Below the pieces are notes generated by a model, which was given only the letters and a program-made list of their open reading frames with translations, ran no database searches and was not told where the DNA came from. From UBA7359 sp038142205 (GTDB lineage Bacteria; Pseudomonadota; Gammaproteobacteria; Eutrophobiales; Eutrophobiaceae), in NCBI GenBank assembly GCA_038142205.1, contig JAYQJO010000001.1, forward strand, positions 1,674,001 to 1,738,000: a DNA stretch of 64,000 nt, read 5' to 3'. Positions 28,519 to 38,559 of the stretch are shown piece after piece (within the stretch, counting starts at the first letter, position 1; the number at the start of each line of letters is the position of its first letter). The position numbers and the translations under genes are program-made.

Positions 28519-29106
28519 ATGAGAATAAGAACATTATTAATAGCAGTTTTTCTAACTTTTCACATTAATTCAGCTGTCGCTAAATCAGCTGATGAAGTTG
28601 TCTATGAAACAACCTGGGAAGTTTTAAATCAACTTGAACTCCATGAAGAGCGACTAAAAGCCGAGCCTGAATATATACAAACAATTGTGCGGAATTTAAT
28701 CGCACCACATATGGATTTTGTTACGATGTCTGCTATTACTTTAGGCAGTTCCTGGGAGAAGCTGACTAAAGATGAACAAAATTGTTTTAGCATTTCTTTT
28801 AAAAACTTACTTATTGAACGCTATGCTTATATTCTTTTAAGTTACCGAAACCAGAATATCCATTATCAATCTGCTGAACCTATTGGTGAAAAGGGATATG
28901 TCTCAATTAGACAAACTCTGACTCGCCCGGAAGTTAAACCCTTAATACTTGAATATCCTATGCGACCTGATAATGATACATGGAAAGTTGTCGATCTTGT
29001 TGTTGATAGTGTTAGTTTACTTAGAAACTACCGAAAGATGTTCGACCAAGAAATTAAAAGCGCTGGATTTCCTGAATTTATTAAAACACATCAAAACTGC
29101 CATTAA
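28519..29106 (+). CDS. MlaC/Tgt2-family periplasmic phospholipid-binding protein
   Basis: This exported protein of about 195 residues starts with the signal peptide MRIRTLLIAVFLTFHINSAVA. The rest fits the MlaC (toluene-tolerance Tgt2) family, with FVTMSAITLGSSWEKLTKDE, the FKNLLIERYAYILL helix and WKVVDLVVDSVSLLRNYR in the expected order. MlaC proteins carry phospholipids or other hydrophobic molecules across the periplasm. I prefer the ATG at 28519, with GGGATGG before it, over one at 28504. It is followed 36 bases later by an MMPL exporter, a pairing known from HpnN-like hopanoid/lipid transport. The FNR box suggests oxygen control. Confidence 0.86.
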   Translation: MRIRTLLIAVFLTFHINSAVAKSADEVVYETTWEVLNQLELHEERLKAEPEYIQTIVRNLIAPHMDFVTMSAITLGSSWEKLTKDEQNCFSISFKNLLIERYAYILLSYRNQNIHYQSAEPIGEKGYVSIRQTLTRPEVKPLILEYPMRPDNDTWKVVDLVVDSVSLLRNYRKMFDQEIKSAGFPEFIKTHQNCH

Positions 29107-29142
29107 ATAAAGTCACTCTGAAATACAGAGATAATAATACCT

Positions 29143-31611
29143 GTGAATCTATCAGCGATTTACAAAGAACGTATACTTAATAACCCTATCAGGGTAATCC
29201 TTGTTTTTTTATGTCTGTCTTTAATTGCTGCTTATTACTCACCCGACTTTGAACTCGATGCTTCAGGTGAGTCTTTAATTCTGGAAAATGATCAAAGCCT
29301 AAATTATTACCGTGAAATAAGTCAAAAATATAAATCTGATGATTTCATCATTATTACCTTTCAACCTAAAACAGATTTATTAAATGAAGATTCACTAAAT
29401 GCGATTCGTGCGATGCGCGATGACCTGTTAAAGATTGAAAGCATCAAATCAGTCAGCTCGATATTGGATGCCCCTATTATATATGAATCAGGCTTATCTA
29501 TATCGGAACTTACGCAAGGTTTGCCTTCAATAGATTCTGGCAATGTAAGCAAGGAACTGGCATTTAAAGAATTTAAATCCAATCCTCTTTATAGTGAACT
29601 ATTAACAAACCAGAATTTTAGCATCACCGCCTTACAGGCTCTGTTTAAACGAGACCTAGAATACGATTCATTATTAAACCGCCGTCAAATATTACAATCA
29701 AAGCAAGATGAATTAACAAAAAAAGAAATTACTGAGGTTGAACAATTAAATCAAAAGATAAAACAGAAAAACAAATTACAGTCAGCACAACGTGAACTGG
29801 ATATAAAAGAAATAAGAAGAATAATTGAAAGACAACGGCAACACGGTAAGCTCTTTCTGGGAGGCATTCCCATGATTACCGTTGATATGATTCAGTTCAT
29901 ACAACATGATTTAATCGTGTTTGGCAGTGGTGTATTTATTTTTTTACTCATTATCCTGACATTGTTTTTTCATAAACCGCGCTGGGTCATGTTACCCATG
30001 TTAATTTGCGGTGTAACGGGTTTATTGACCATTGGCTTCATGGCTTATGCCGGTTGGGCGATAACAGTAATCTCTTCCAACTTTTTGTCTATTTTATTAA
30101 TCATAACCTTATCCATAACCATACATCTGATTGTTCGTTATCGGGATTTGCAACTTCAACATCCTGAAGCGCATCATAATGAACTGGTTCAGCTGGCGAT
30201 GTCTTCAATGGCTCAACCGTGTTTCTATACTGTACTAACAACAGCCGTCGCATTTATATCCTTAGTCGTCAGTGAAATTCGTCCGGTAATCGATTTTGGT
30301 TGGACGATGGTGCTCGGTCTAGGCATCGCGTTTATTGTCAGTTTTACGATCATGCCTGCTGTTTTATTGTTGCTTGATAATGTTGCTTTACCAAAGCAAA
30401 AAGATACAACAAAAAAGATAACCCTGAGTTTAGCAAAACTGGTTCACCAATCACCGCTATCTATTATCCTCGTTTCTCTAGTGCTTATTCTTTCTATAGG
30501 TTTTGGTATTTCCAAACTTGAAGTAGAAAACCGTTTTATTAATAACTTTAAATCAGACACAGAAATCTATCAGGGTTTGAAAGTTATCGATAATGAATTG
30601 GGCGGCACTATGCCACTCGAAATCATTATTGATCCGGACACGAATTTTCTGACGATGGCAAAAGAACTGGATGAAGAAACGAATGAACTTGATGCGCTTT
30701 TCTTTGATGAAGCAGAAGACGAAGTCAAACCGGTTTACTGGCTTAATCCAACTATGCTTGATAAAGCGCGACAGGTTCAACAACACCTGGAATCTTATCC
30801 CGTTATTGGCAAAGTTATTTCTATCGTCACTTCAATCGATATTGTTGAGAAGTTAAATGGCGCTTCTTTTGATGAATTTGAACTTGCTGTTGTACGCAAA
30901 CGAATCCCGGAAGAAATTGAAAAAGAAATTGTAAAACCTTATTTATCAGAGGACTCGAATCAAATTCGTTTTGGTATTCGCATTATTGAATCCGATCCTA
31001 ACTTAAACAGGAAAGCATTATTATCAAGTATTGAAAACTTTCTCGTCGATGAGATGAAGTTTGAAAAAGAACAGGTACATCTGACAGGCATGATGGTGCT
31101 ATATAATAATATGTTACAAAGTTTGTTTCGCTCACAAATCTTAACTATTGGCGCGGTATTCATCGCCATACTCATTATGTTTATTCTTTTATTTCGCAAT
31201 ATATCGTTGGCTTTGATTGCTATCGTTCCAAATATTTTTTCTGCTGCATTTATCCTTGGCATAATGGGTTGGGTAGGCATACCGCTTGATATGATGACGA
31301 TTACAATTGCTGCTATCACAATCGGAATTTCTGTTGACGATACTATTCATTATATACACCGCTTACAAAAAGAATTTCCTGTTGATCGTAATTACAAAGA
31401 AGCAATAAATCGCTGCCATGGAGGGATAGGAAAAGCAATGTATTACACCTCTGTCGCTATTATCTTTGGTTTTGGATTACTTTCATTTTCTAATTTTATT
31501 CCAACAATTTACTTTGGCTTATTAACAGGTTTCGCGATGTTAGTTGCTTTAGCAGGTGACTTGCTATTGCTTCCGGCTATTGTACTCATAACAAAACCTC
31601 GCATTTATTAA
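29143..31611 (+). CDS. MMPL/RND-family lipid exporter (HpnN-like)
   Basis: This 822-residue RND-superfamily transporter consists of two similar halves. Each has one membrane helix, a large periplasmic loop and a five-helix MMPL block. Landmarks are LIITLSITIHLIVRYRD in the first block and GISVDDTIHYIHR in the second. It starts with GTG at 29143. The pairing with an MlaC-like protein suggests export of a lipid, for example hopanoid or phospholipid, to the outer membrane; the substrate cannot be read from sequence. The stop overlaps the ATG of the permease gene (TAATG). Confidence 0.88.
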   Translation: MNLSAIYKERILNNPIRVILVFLCLSLIAAYYSPDFELDASGESLILENDQSLNYYREISQKYKSDDFIIITFQPKTDLLNEDSLNAIRAMRDDLLKIESIKSVSSILDAPIIYESGLSISELTQGLPSIDSGNVSKELAFKEFKSNPLYSELLTNQNFSITALQALFKRDLEYDSLLNRRQILQSKQDELTKKEITEVEQLNQKIKQKNKLQSAQRELDIKEIRRIIERQRQHGKLFLGGIPMITVDMIQFIQHDLIVFGSGVFIFLLIILTLFFHKPRWVMLPMLICGVTGLLTIGFMAYAGWAITVISSNFLSILLIITLSITIHLIVRYRDLQLQHPEAHHNELVQLAMSSMAQPCFYTVLTTAVAFISLVVSEIRPVIDFGWTMVLGLGIAFIVSFTIMPAVLLLLDNVALPKQKDTTKKITLSLAKLVHQSPLSIILVSLVLILSIGFGISKLEVENRFINNFKSDTEIYQGLKVIDNELGGTMPLEIIIDPDTNFLTMAKELDEETNELDALFFDEAEDEVKPVYWLNPTMLDKARQVQQHLESYPVIGKVISIVTSIDIVEKLNGASFDEFELAVVRKRIPEEIEKEIVKPYLSEDSNQIRFGIRIIESDPNLNRKALLSSIENFLVDEMKFEKEQVHLTGMMVLYNNMLQSLFRSQILTIGAVFIAILIMFILLFRNISLALIAIVPNIFSAAFILGIMGWVGIPLDMMTITIAAITIGISVDDTIHYIHRLQKEFPVDRNYKEAINRCHGGIGKAMYYTSVAIIFGFGLLSFSNFIPTIYFGLLTGFAMLVALAGDLLLLPAIVLITKPRIY

Positions 31612-32836
31612 TGAACGATAAAACAGTCTCTTTAAAAGAAGTTTATCGCTTCAATTAATAACCTATTATGGCCTGGGTAATATTTTAGGTGCCGGTATTT
31701 ATGTATTGGTTGGTAAAGTTGCTGGTCATGCAGGATTGTTTGCACCTTTATCCTTTCTTATTGCTTCTTTAATTGCTGCACTAACTGCATTTACCTATGC
31801 CGAGCTTTCATCCCGTTATCCTTTAAGCGCAGGTGTCGCAATTTACTTACAACGAGGCTTTAATATTTCAACATTATCATTAATTGTTGGTTTACTAATG
31901 ATTCTAACCGGTATTGTTTCAGCAGCAACTATATCACGCGGCTTTATCGGCTATGTACAGATTCTGATTCAACTGCCCGATGAATTAATTATTATTTTAT
32001 TAGTCAGTCTATTATGCAGCATTGCAGTATGGGGCATTGTAGAGTCAGTTCGAACAGCTGTTTTTTTTACAATGTTAGAAGTATTTGGATTATTACTTAT
32101 AATAATTGTTGCCACTCCGGAAGCATTAGAAGCATCAAGTGAAATGTCCGAATTCCATAAACTTGATAGCCCTGTCACTGTACAAGGTATTTTTATCGGT
32201 GCTGTTCTGGCTTTTTATGCTTTTATCGGCTTTGAAGACATGGTTACTGCTGCTGAAGAGGTAAAGGATCCTGTAAAAAATATGCCGAAAGCAATCCTAT
32301 CCGCCTTAGTCATTGCTACGCTTTTGTATTTCTTAATTACTTTCTTATGTATCGCCACCGTCCCTCCTGATGAATTAGCACAATCCAAAGCACCACTAGC
32401 TTTAGTTTATGAACGCGTTACCGGTAATAAACCGGTATTAATTAGTGTCATAGGAATTTTTGCTGTAGTGAATGGTGCATTAATACAGATTATTATGGCA
32501 TCTAGAATATTTTATGGTTTGAGCCGCGAAGGTTGGTTGCCAGAACTGATTGGCAGGGTCAATACAAAAACCAAAACACCGATTAATGCAACGGTGATGG
32601 TTTCAATAATGATTATAATAATGGCCTTATGGTTGCCAATAGAAACATTAGCAAAGGCAACCAGCTTTTTATTATTTATTTTATTCACTATGGTCAATCT
32701 TGCTCTTTGGCGTATCAAACAACGAGAACAAAGCCACCCTGAAAACATTATTAAATTACCATTATGGATCCCCATTGCTGGTGCTATAACGTCTTTTGCA
32801 TTTGTTATTTTTCAAATCATTATCGAAACAAGCTAA
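31611..32836 (+). pseudogene. APC-family amino acid permease, frameshifted near its start
   Basis: This is an amino acid/polyamine/organocation permease of about 410 residues. The ATG at 31611 overlaps the MMPL stop (TAATG). The first 15 codons (MNDKTVSLKEVYRF) then run out of frame, and from about 31655 a second frame carries TYYGLGNILGAGIYVLVG and the remaining 11-12 membrane helices, including AFYAFIGFEDMVTAAEEVK. One base added near 31649-31650 restores VYRLQLITYYGLGN. The substrate is unknown. It is convergent with the FHA gene, and a weak inverted repeat (AGAGTAA/TTACTCT, 32840-32860) lies between them. Confidence 0.85.
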
Positions 32837-32913
32837 CTTAGAGTAACTTGCAATTACTCTTATGATTCTTAAAGGAAATAATGAATAAGATTTTTAAATA
32901 ATGTAATACTTCT

Positions 32914-33780
32914 TTATGTAACAAAATCAGTATTTACATACGTTCCTTCTGATGAGGTGTCTGTTAAATGTAATTTATTATTGTCAGATACAAGGACATG
33001 TAAATGTCTTCTTGAAACATGCTTTTGCGTTGGATCAATCTTTAACGAGCATTTCTCACTTCGGCCAATTGTATTTTGGCCTTTGTTTAAACTTCTGGCA
33101 CCAGAATTATCGATAAAACTAATACTGTCATTCATCGCGATAAGTTGACAAGGATAAGAAGAAAGACGCATTTCTATCTTTTTACCGGGAGTAAGATTTA
33201 TTAAGACTTTTTTATTTTTTGGCAATAACCTAAAACCATCATCTGTAGAAATATCCGGTTTTATTTCATTACGAAGTTGGCTAACCGCCCAGGTTGCCCC
33301 AAAATCAATGGGCTGTTCATTTGAACCTTGGAGCAGCTCACCACTATAACGTTCTTTTTCTGAGAGAATGTATTCAATAGTCTCTTCAACAGTTGAAATA
33401 TATTTTAAATATTTCGTTATTACTGTAACCCTAACATCATTAATTTCTTCAGAAGTATTATTCAATGCTTGAAATATATCTCGCCACGCCTGATCGTTAG
33501 AGAACATTTGAGTGTCGAGTTCGCGCATAGAGCGCTCGATGCTATCAGGTTTATCAACAATATCATTGAGTACTCTTATCAATGATTTATTTGCTTTATT
33601 AACTTCTTGCTGCTGCTGCTTTAACTCATCAATTGACATCTTCAACAAATCAGCAAGTTTACTCGCCGAAACAGAAGTTCGCCCGTCAAGGCAAAAAGCA
33701 ATTTCTGCAGACGAACTAAAAACCAGTGTTTGGCCACCGACTTCTAATTCCAATGGTTTATTAAAGAGGTTATCTAACAT
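32914..33780 (-). CDS. FHA-domain protein
   Basis: This 288-residue cytoplasmic protein ends in a forkhead-associated domain at about residues 235-286, with the signature residues GRSEKCSL, SRRHLHV and TYVNTD, which recognises phosphothreonine. The N-terminal 200 residues include a predicted helical segment (VSASKLADLLKMSIDELKQQ) and are not recognised. No kinase or type VI genes are nearby, so the partner is unknown. The gene stands alone on the minus strand. Confidence 0.85.
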   Translation of the reverse strand: MLDNLFNKPLELEVGGQTLVFSSSAEIAFCLDGRTSVSASKLADLLKMSIDELKQQQQEVNKANKSLIRVLNDIVDKPDSIERSMRELDTQMFSNDQAWRDIFQALNNTSEEINDVRVTVITKYLKYISTVEETIEYILSEKERYSGELLQGSNEQPIDFGATWAVSQLRNEIKPDISTDDGFRLLPKNKKVLINLTPGKKIEMRLSSYPCQLIAMNDSISFIDNSGARSLNKGQNTIGRSEKCSLKIDPTQKHVSRRHLHVLVSDNNKLHLTDTSSEGTYVNTDFVT

Positions 33781-34067
33781 AAATCTTCGAAACTAATTCT
33801 CAGAACAAAGTTCTATAAAAAATTTTAAATTTTTAACCAAGCTATAACATGGTCTAGATTAAGTTTAGAACCTAATCAACTGAAAATACAACAGTTTTAA
33901 TAGCAAATCATGTAAATAATGTACAATTTCCTCTATTATTTAATCCAAACTCACCCAAACTGCTGATTTTTTTCATATTAGCCCTTAGATCCAAGCACCA
34001 GTAAATATAATGCTAACTTCCTATGATGCATAAATTATAGAGCCTTAACTAATAAAATCCTTTCTAT

Positions 34068-34277
34068 TTATTTCATAAAATGATTTTTTAATTTTGCTTT
34101 GAAACGCAACCCAAGCTGCATACTCGGCTCATCTTGAAATAAACAGGTTTTTTTAGTTAACAGTGAGGAGGCTGAAGGTATTGCTGCAAATAATGAAACA
34201 GGAGAAAAAGAAAAGAAAGCCGCTACAACAACACTACTATGCGATTTTAAAAAAGAACGACGAGTGAGATTATTCAT
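34068..34277 (-). CDS. Small protein with twin-arginine signal, possibly a remnant
   Basis: This is a 69-codon ORF beginning MNNLTRRSFLKSHSSVVVAA. RRSFLK followed by a hydrophobic stretch is a Tat signal, but only about 35 residues follow (ending AKLKNHFMK) and no cofactor motif is visible. It may be a small exported protein or the stump of a larger Tat substrate. The 287 bases to its right-hand neighbour (33781-34067) are AT-rich and show no gene. Confidence 0.45.
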   Translation of the reverse strand: MNNLTRRSFLKSHSSVVVAAFFSFSPVSLFAAIPSASSLLTKKTCLFQDEPSMQLGLRFKAKLKNHFMK

Positions 34278-34413
34278 TCTTCTAGCATAGTACTTTTAGT
34301 GTAATAATTCTTTCATCCATCTGATTAAAGAAGCACAGCATGCGCTGACAACAGCACCAAGCTTTGTAAAAATATTATTTTTACTCTAGTTGTTAGGTTA
34401 GTTAGAGCTGGTA

Positions 34414-35004
34414 CTATTTATTAATTGTCATTCTTTTTAGAGTGTTATCTTTTTTCACAAAATGGTGGTACAACGCAGCTGAGGCATGTCCTAATATTAG
34501 GAGCCATACAACCCACGCTCCAAGTATCTCTTTATGAATGAAGTCTATCGGTTTTTCGAATTCCTTAAATGTCATACCCAGTCCATTGCTGACCAATGAC
34601 TCGAATAATGCTGTACTTTCAAATTTGGGTATATCGAACATAAAAAAATACTCGGTATCTACCCCAGTCCCCACATAACCCGTAATCGGCATGATTATCA
34701 TAATGAAATACAAAGTATAATGACCAATATGTGCTGCTAAATGTTCCAGTTTAGAACCCGGTTCCAAATCCGGCGTACGGTTAGAGATACGCCAAATAAT
34801 CCGAAGAACAACAATAACAGCTATCGTGACGCCAATTGATAAATGTAATTGAAGTGCAGTCCAGTTCTCTGGTGTTTTCTCTTCTGTAAACCAATGTCGA
34901 TAATAAACACTGATATATGAACACAAAAAAAGAAATGCCGTACCCCAATGTAACCATTTTGCGATTGAACCATAGTTGTCAGTTGTATTTTTTAAATGCT
35001 TCAA
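34414..35004 (-). CDS. Cytochrome b561
   Basis: This 196-residue membrane cytochrome of the bacterial b561 family has four helices and conserved His residues. IAKWLHWGTAFLF and LEHLAAHIGHYTLYFIMI supply ligands, and the last helix contains LILGHASAALYHHF. It transfers electrons across the membrane between quinol and an unknown acceptor; superoxide oxidation is known for relatives. It stands alone, minus strand. Confidence 0.92.
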   Translation of the reverse strand: MKHLKNTTDNYGSIAKWLHWGTAFLFLCSYISVYYRHWFTEEKTPENWTALQLHLSIGVTIAVIVVLRIIWRISNRTPDLEPGSKLEHLAAHIGHYTLYFIMIIMPITGYVGTGVDTEYFFMFDIPKFESTALFESLVSNGLGMTFKEFEKPIDFIHKEILGAWVVWLLILGHASAALYHHFVKKDNTLKRMTINK

Positions 35005-35073
35005 CGTATTACCCCTAATCCCAGGAAATTTTACACCTAATAATCTACCATATAGTAATGCAATGTTGTCAGT

Positions 35074-35336
35074 TCACTCTTTACCTACTTGCTCATCTGT
35101 AATTTTCATATGTGCACCATCACAAAAAGGGGCATTAGCAGTATGCTTGCATTGACATAAATAGGCTTCTCCCTCTTTTTCAGCAGTAAAAACCTTTGGT
35201 GTAAAATCAGTGCCTACATGTGAACCGTCACAAAATGGCTGACTACTTGAACGACCACATGTACAAAAATAATAATCTTCATTTTTTCAAGCATGACTGC
35301 AGTTGGTTTGTTATCAGCAATGATTGGGTTATTCAT
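35074..35336 (-). pseudogene. Dual CDGSH-type iron-sulfur protein, frameshifted
   Basis: The ATG at 35336 begins MNNPIIADNKPTAVMLEK, after which the frame breaks. In the next frame comes FCTCGRSSSQPFCDGSH and then LCQCKHTANAPFCDGAH, two complete CDGSH motifs (Cys-x-Cys ... Cys-Asp-Gly-x-His) that each bind a 2Fe-2S cluster, followed by a short tail ending QVGKE and TGA. Adding one base to the T6 run at 35282-35287 makes a single 88-residue protein. It is a redox or cluster-transfer protein; the gene is easily missed because of the break. Confidence 0.85.
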
Positions 35337-35365
35337 TTTTATGTTTCCTATTGTTTAATTAATAA

Positions 35366-36343
35366 TTAAAGGTTAGCTCTATTATGTGGTTCTAAATAAT
35401 TTATCTCCGGGCCGAGTGGAACAACACCACTTGGATTTATCGTGTTATGGCTACCGTAGTAATGGTGTTTTATATGATGCATGTTGATAGTTTCAGAAAT
35501 ACCGGGTTGTTGATAAAGATCACGAGTATACGCCCACAGATTAGAATATTCGTATAGATGTTTTAAGTTACACTTAAAGTGTCCGTAGTAGACAGGGTCG
35601 AAACGGACTAATGTTGTAAACAAACGCCAATCTGCTTCCGTGATCTGATCGCCCAATAAATAACGCTGTGTTTGTAAACGTTGTTCTAACCAATCCAGTG
35701 TTTCAAACAAAAGAACAGCAGCATCTTCATAAGCTTGCTGGCTTGTAGCAAAGCCGCATTTATAAACACCATTATTTACTGTGTCATAGGTTCTCGAATT
35801 AATTTGGTCAATCTCATTGCGTGATTTTTCTGGATAATAATCGCCTGACTTTGCACCGAGATGATCAAACGCGCTATTAAACATACGGATGATTTCTGAT
35901 GACTCATTAGAAACGATAGTGTTGGTGTGTTTATCCCAAAGTATGGGTACTGTGACGCGACCGGAGTATTGCTTATCTGCTTTTAGATAAACATCACGTA
36001 AGTATTCAGTGTTATTAACCGAATCTTTAATCACATCATCACCCTGATTAAACGTCCAACCGTCTTCAGTCATATACCAATGCACAACGGACAAAGAAAT
36101 CATGTCTTCCAGTTTTTTAAGATTACGAAAGATCAATGTGCGATTAGCCCATGGACAAGCATAAGAGACATACAAATGATAACGACCTGCTTCTGCCTTA
36201 AACCCAGCACGACCTGTAGGACCAACAGAACCATCTACTGTCACCCAATTTCTAAACTGCGCAGCTGAACGAACAAACTGACCTTTAGTTTCTTCAGTGT
36301 CATACCATTTATCTTGCCACACACCATTTACTAATAAACCCAT
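35366..36343 (-). CDS. yqjG: Glutathionyl-hydroquinone reductase (YqjG/omega-class GST)
   Basis: This 325-residue GST-superfamily enzyme reduces glutathionyl-hydroquinones. The catalytic Cys is C63 in YACPWANRTL, the same position as in E. coli YqjG, followed by SVVHWYMTEDGWTF. The all-helical C-terminal domain contains QITEADWRLFTTLVRFDPVYY. The ATG is preceded by AGGAAAC. It lies 9 bases after the pirin gene, and both are divergent from a LysR regulator, an arrangement seen for quinone or electrophile stress genes. Confidence 0.95.
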   Translation of the reverse strand: MGLLVNGVWQDKWYDTEETKGQFVRSAAQFRNWVTVDGSVGPTGRAGFKAEAGRYHLYVSYACPWANRTLIFRNLKKLEDMISLSVVHWYMTEDGWTFNQGDDVIKDSVNNTEYLRDVYLKADKQYSGRVTVPILWDKHTNTIVSNESSEIIRMFNSAFDHLGAKSGDYYPEKSRNEIDQINSRTYDTVNNGVYKCGFATSQQAYEDAAVLLFETLDWLEQRLQTQRYLLGDQITEADWRLFTTLVRFDPVYYGHFKCNLKHLYEYSNLWAYTRDLYQQPGISETINMHHIKHHYYGSHNTINPSGVVPLGPEINYLEPHNRANL

Positions 36344-36352
36344 GTTAGTTTC

Positions 36353-37195
36353 CTAAAATTTATTTTGTTTAAAATCTTCAAATGCCTGCAAGATTTCTGC
36401 TTTGGTGTTCATTACAAACGGGCCTCCACGTGCAACAGGTTCATTAAGTGGCCGCGCCGATATAAGTAAGAACCGAGAGTCTTTTTTCGCTTTAATAATA
36501 ACTTTATCGCCTGCACTTAAAACACCCATTTGCTTTTGACTTAATTCTTGAGAGAACTCACCGACCGATAACTCGCCGTCAATAATGAATAAAAAAGTAT
36601 TATCTTCACTGTTGACTGTTTGTTTAAACACCTGAGATTCAGGCAATGAAATATCCATATAGATTGGTTCAACATATTCATTTTTAACCGGGCCCGTTAC
36701 GCCATTGTCTGTTGTACCTGCAATCACACGTGTCGTCGTTCCATTTGGTAATTTTTCTACAGCAATATCATTTACTGGAAACTCTTGATAATTTGGCATT
36801 TTCATTTTTTCACTTGCAGGTAAATTCACCCATAATTGAAACCCTTGCAGCAAGCTATTTTCTTGCTCTGGCATCTCTGAATGTATAATGCCTTTGCCAG
36901 CTGTCATCCACTGTACACCGCCAGCTTCAATAACACCGTTGTGACCTGCACTATCTTTATGTCGCATCTTCCCTGCCAATAAATACGTCACTGTTTCAAA
37001 ACCACGATGAGGGTGATCGGGAAAGCCTCCAATGTAATCAATAGCTTCCTCTGTCTCAAAAGCATCAAGTAGCAAAAACGGATCGAGCATATTCAACTCA
37101 GGCGACCCAATAATACGCGTCATCCTTACTCCATCTCCATCAGTTGCAGGAACACCTTGGGTTATTGTTTGTAATTCTCTAATTTTAATACTCAA
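36353..37195 (-). CDS. Pirin-family protein
   Basis: This bicupin of the pirin family has the iron-site motifs FPDHPHRGFETVTYL and MTAGKGIIHSEMP in the N-terminal cupin. The C-terminal cupin carries FLFIIDGELSVG. Bacterial pirins include quercetin dioxygenases. A TTG start at 37195 (LSIKIRELQ) has AAAGGAAAAA in front of it and looks better than the ATG at 37228, whose extra residues are lysine-rich. It is transcribed with yqjG and probably controlled by the divergent LysR protein. Confidence 0.9.
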   Translation of the reverse strand: MSIKIRELQTITQGVPATDGDGVRMTRIIGSPELNMLDPFLLLDAFETEEAIDYIGGFPDHPHRGFETVTYLLAGKMRHKDSAGHNGVIEAGGVQWMTAGKGIIHSEMPEQENSLLQGFQLWVNLPASEKMKMPNYQEFPVNDIAVEKLPNGTTTRVIAGTTDNGVTGPVKNEYVEPIYMDISLPESQVFKQTVNSEDNTFLFIIDGELSVGEFSQELSQKQMGVLSAGDKVIIKAKKDSRFLLISARPLNEPVARGGPFVMNTKAEILQAFEDFKQNKF

Positions 37196-37311
37196 TTTAT
37201 TTTTCCTTTTTTTGTTATAAATCATCAATTTCTAGCTATTTTAGTTGTTGATTAAAAAGGAATAAATATTAATAATATGAAATCATTGTTCATATTTTGA
37301 GAACTATATAA

Positions 37312-38215
37312 ATGGGCCAATTGGAAGACATGAATGTGTTCGTACGGATAGTTGAATCTGGCGGAATAAGCCGTGCTTCAGAACAACTTGGCTTAGCCAA
37401 GTCTGCCGTTAGTCGAAAACTTGTTCAATTAGAATCGCGTTTAGGCGTAGTATTATTAAATCGTACAACTCGTAAATCCAGCTTGACTGAAGCCGGTACA
37501 AATTATTATCAAAGCGCTATTAAAATTCTTGATGATGTCAGTGAGCTCAATACTACAACAGCAGATTCTAATACTTCACTTGAAGGCACGATAAATCTTG
37601 CTGCTCCTTTATCTTTTGGGCTATGTCACCTATCCACAGCTATAGATTTATTTGTCAAACAACACCCTAACCTCAGTATAAATATTGATTTTTCAGATCG
37701 GCAAGTTGATCTTATTCAAGAAGGGTTGGACTTAGCATTTCGTATTGCTGACTTAAAAGACTCTAATTTAATTGCACGAAAGATTTCACCTATTCGTATT
37801 GTTCTATGTGCTAGTCCTAAATACTTACAAAAGTTCGGCGTACCAAAAACACCGAAGGAATTAAAGCAACATAATTTATTACATTACAATGTTTCAGGTG
37901 CATCTACATGGAAACTTACAGATAAAAAAAGGAAAACAACATTCGGTTAATGTTTCTGCAAAATTCATTGCTAACAACGGCGATTTTTTAAAAGATATGG
38001 CAATCGCAGGACACGGGATTGTTGGCATTCCTACTTTTATTTCATGGCAAGCAATGAAAACTGGAGAGCTTGTACCAATATTATCTAATTATAAATTACC
38101 TCAACTAAATGCTTATGCCGTGTATCCACAAAGACGACATTTATCTCACCGTACAAAAATGCTAATTGATTTCTTGGTAAAACGATTTGGAGATACCCCT
38201 TATTGGGATCAATAA
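37312..38215 (+). pseudogene. LysR-family regulator, frameshifted
   Basis: This LysR-type regulator is about 300 residues long. The N-terminal helix-turn-helix contains SRASEQLGLAKSAVSRKL and LNRTTRKSSLT, followed by the substrate-binding domain (ISPIRIVLCASPKYL). The frame ends prematurely after LTDKKRKTTFG. With one base removed from the A7 run at 37924-37930 it continues as TDKKGKQHSVNVSAKF through GHGIVGIPTFISW to 38215. It is divergent from the pirin-yqjG pair with an 83-116-base gap that should contain its operator. Confidence 0.9.
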
Positions 38216-38559
38216 ACTGCTTATTATTTAATTAGTTTTAATTTTGATTAATTCATTACAGATTTAACTTTTTTAAATCAGAGATAATGTATATACCTCA
38301 TATATGAGTTGATGCCGCCCTAAGAAGGATAAATCTGGCACTGGGTTTTGCGCCTCAAACTACCAATAAGGGCTTAATGCACTATTTCGGACAACTTAAA
38401 GAGTCATAATTTAAATCCGCAATGTGAACAAGTCGTAATCTTAAAAAATATTGAGATGTTTCTTATTAACTACTCTATTAAGGTACAATACATTTAAAGA
38501 TATCTCTAATAATTAAGTTAGCATATGTACTGACTTACTAATTAACATTTGGGCAAACT
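38216..38559. other. 344-bp intergenic region, no gene seen
   Basis: No convincing ORF, RNA gene or repeat was found on either strand. The stretch around 38310-38430 has slightly higher GC than its surroundings and may be decayed coding sequence, but I cannot identify it. The right end should hold the promoter of the antiporter gene. Confidence 0.4.

Noticed and set aside
32840..32860. Terminator between the permease and FHA genes
   Set aside because: The AGAGTAA/TTACTCT stem is short and AT-rich and is not followed by a T-run on either strand.
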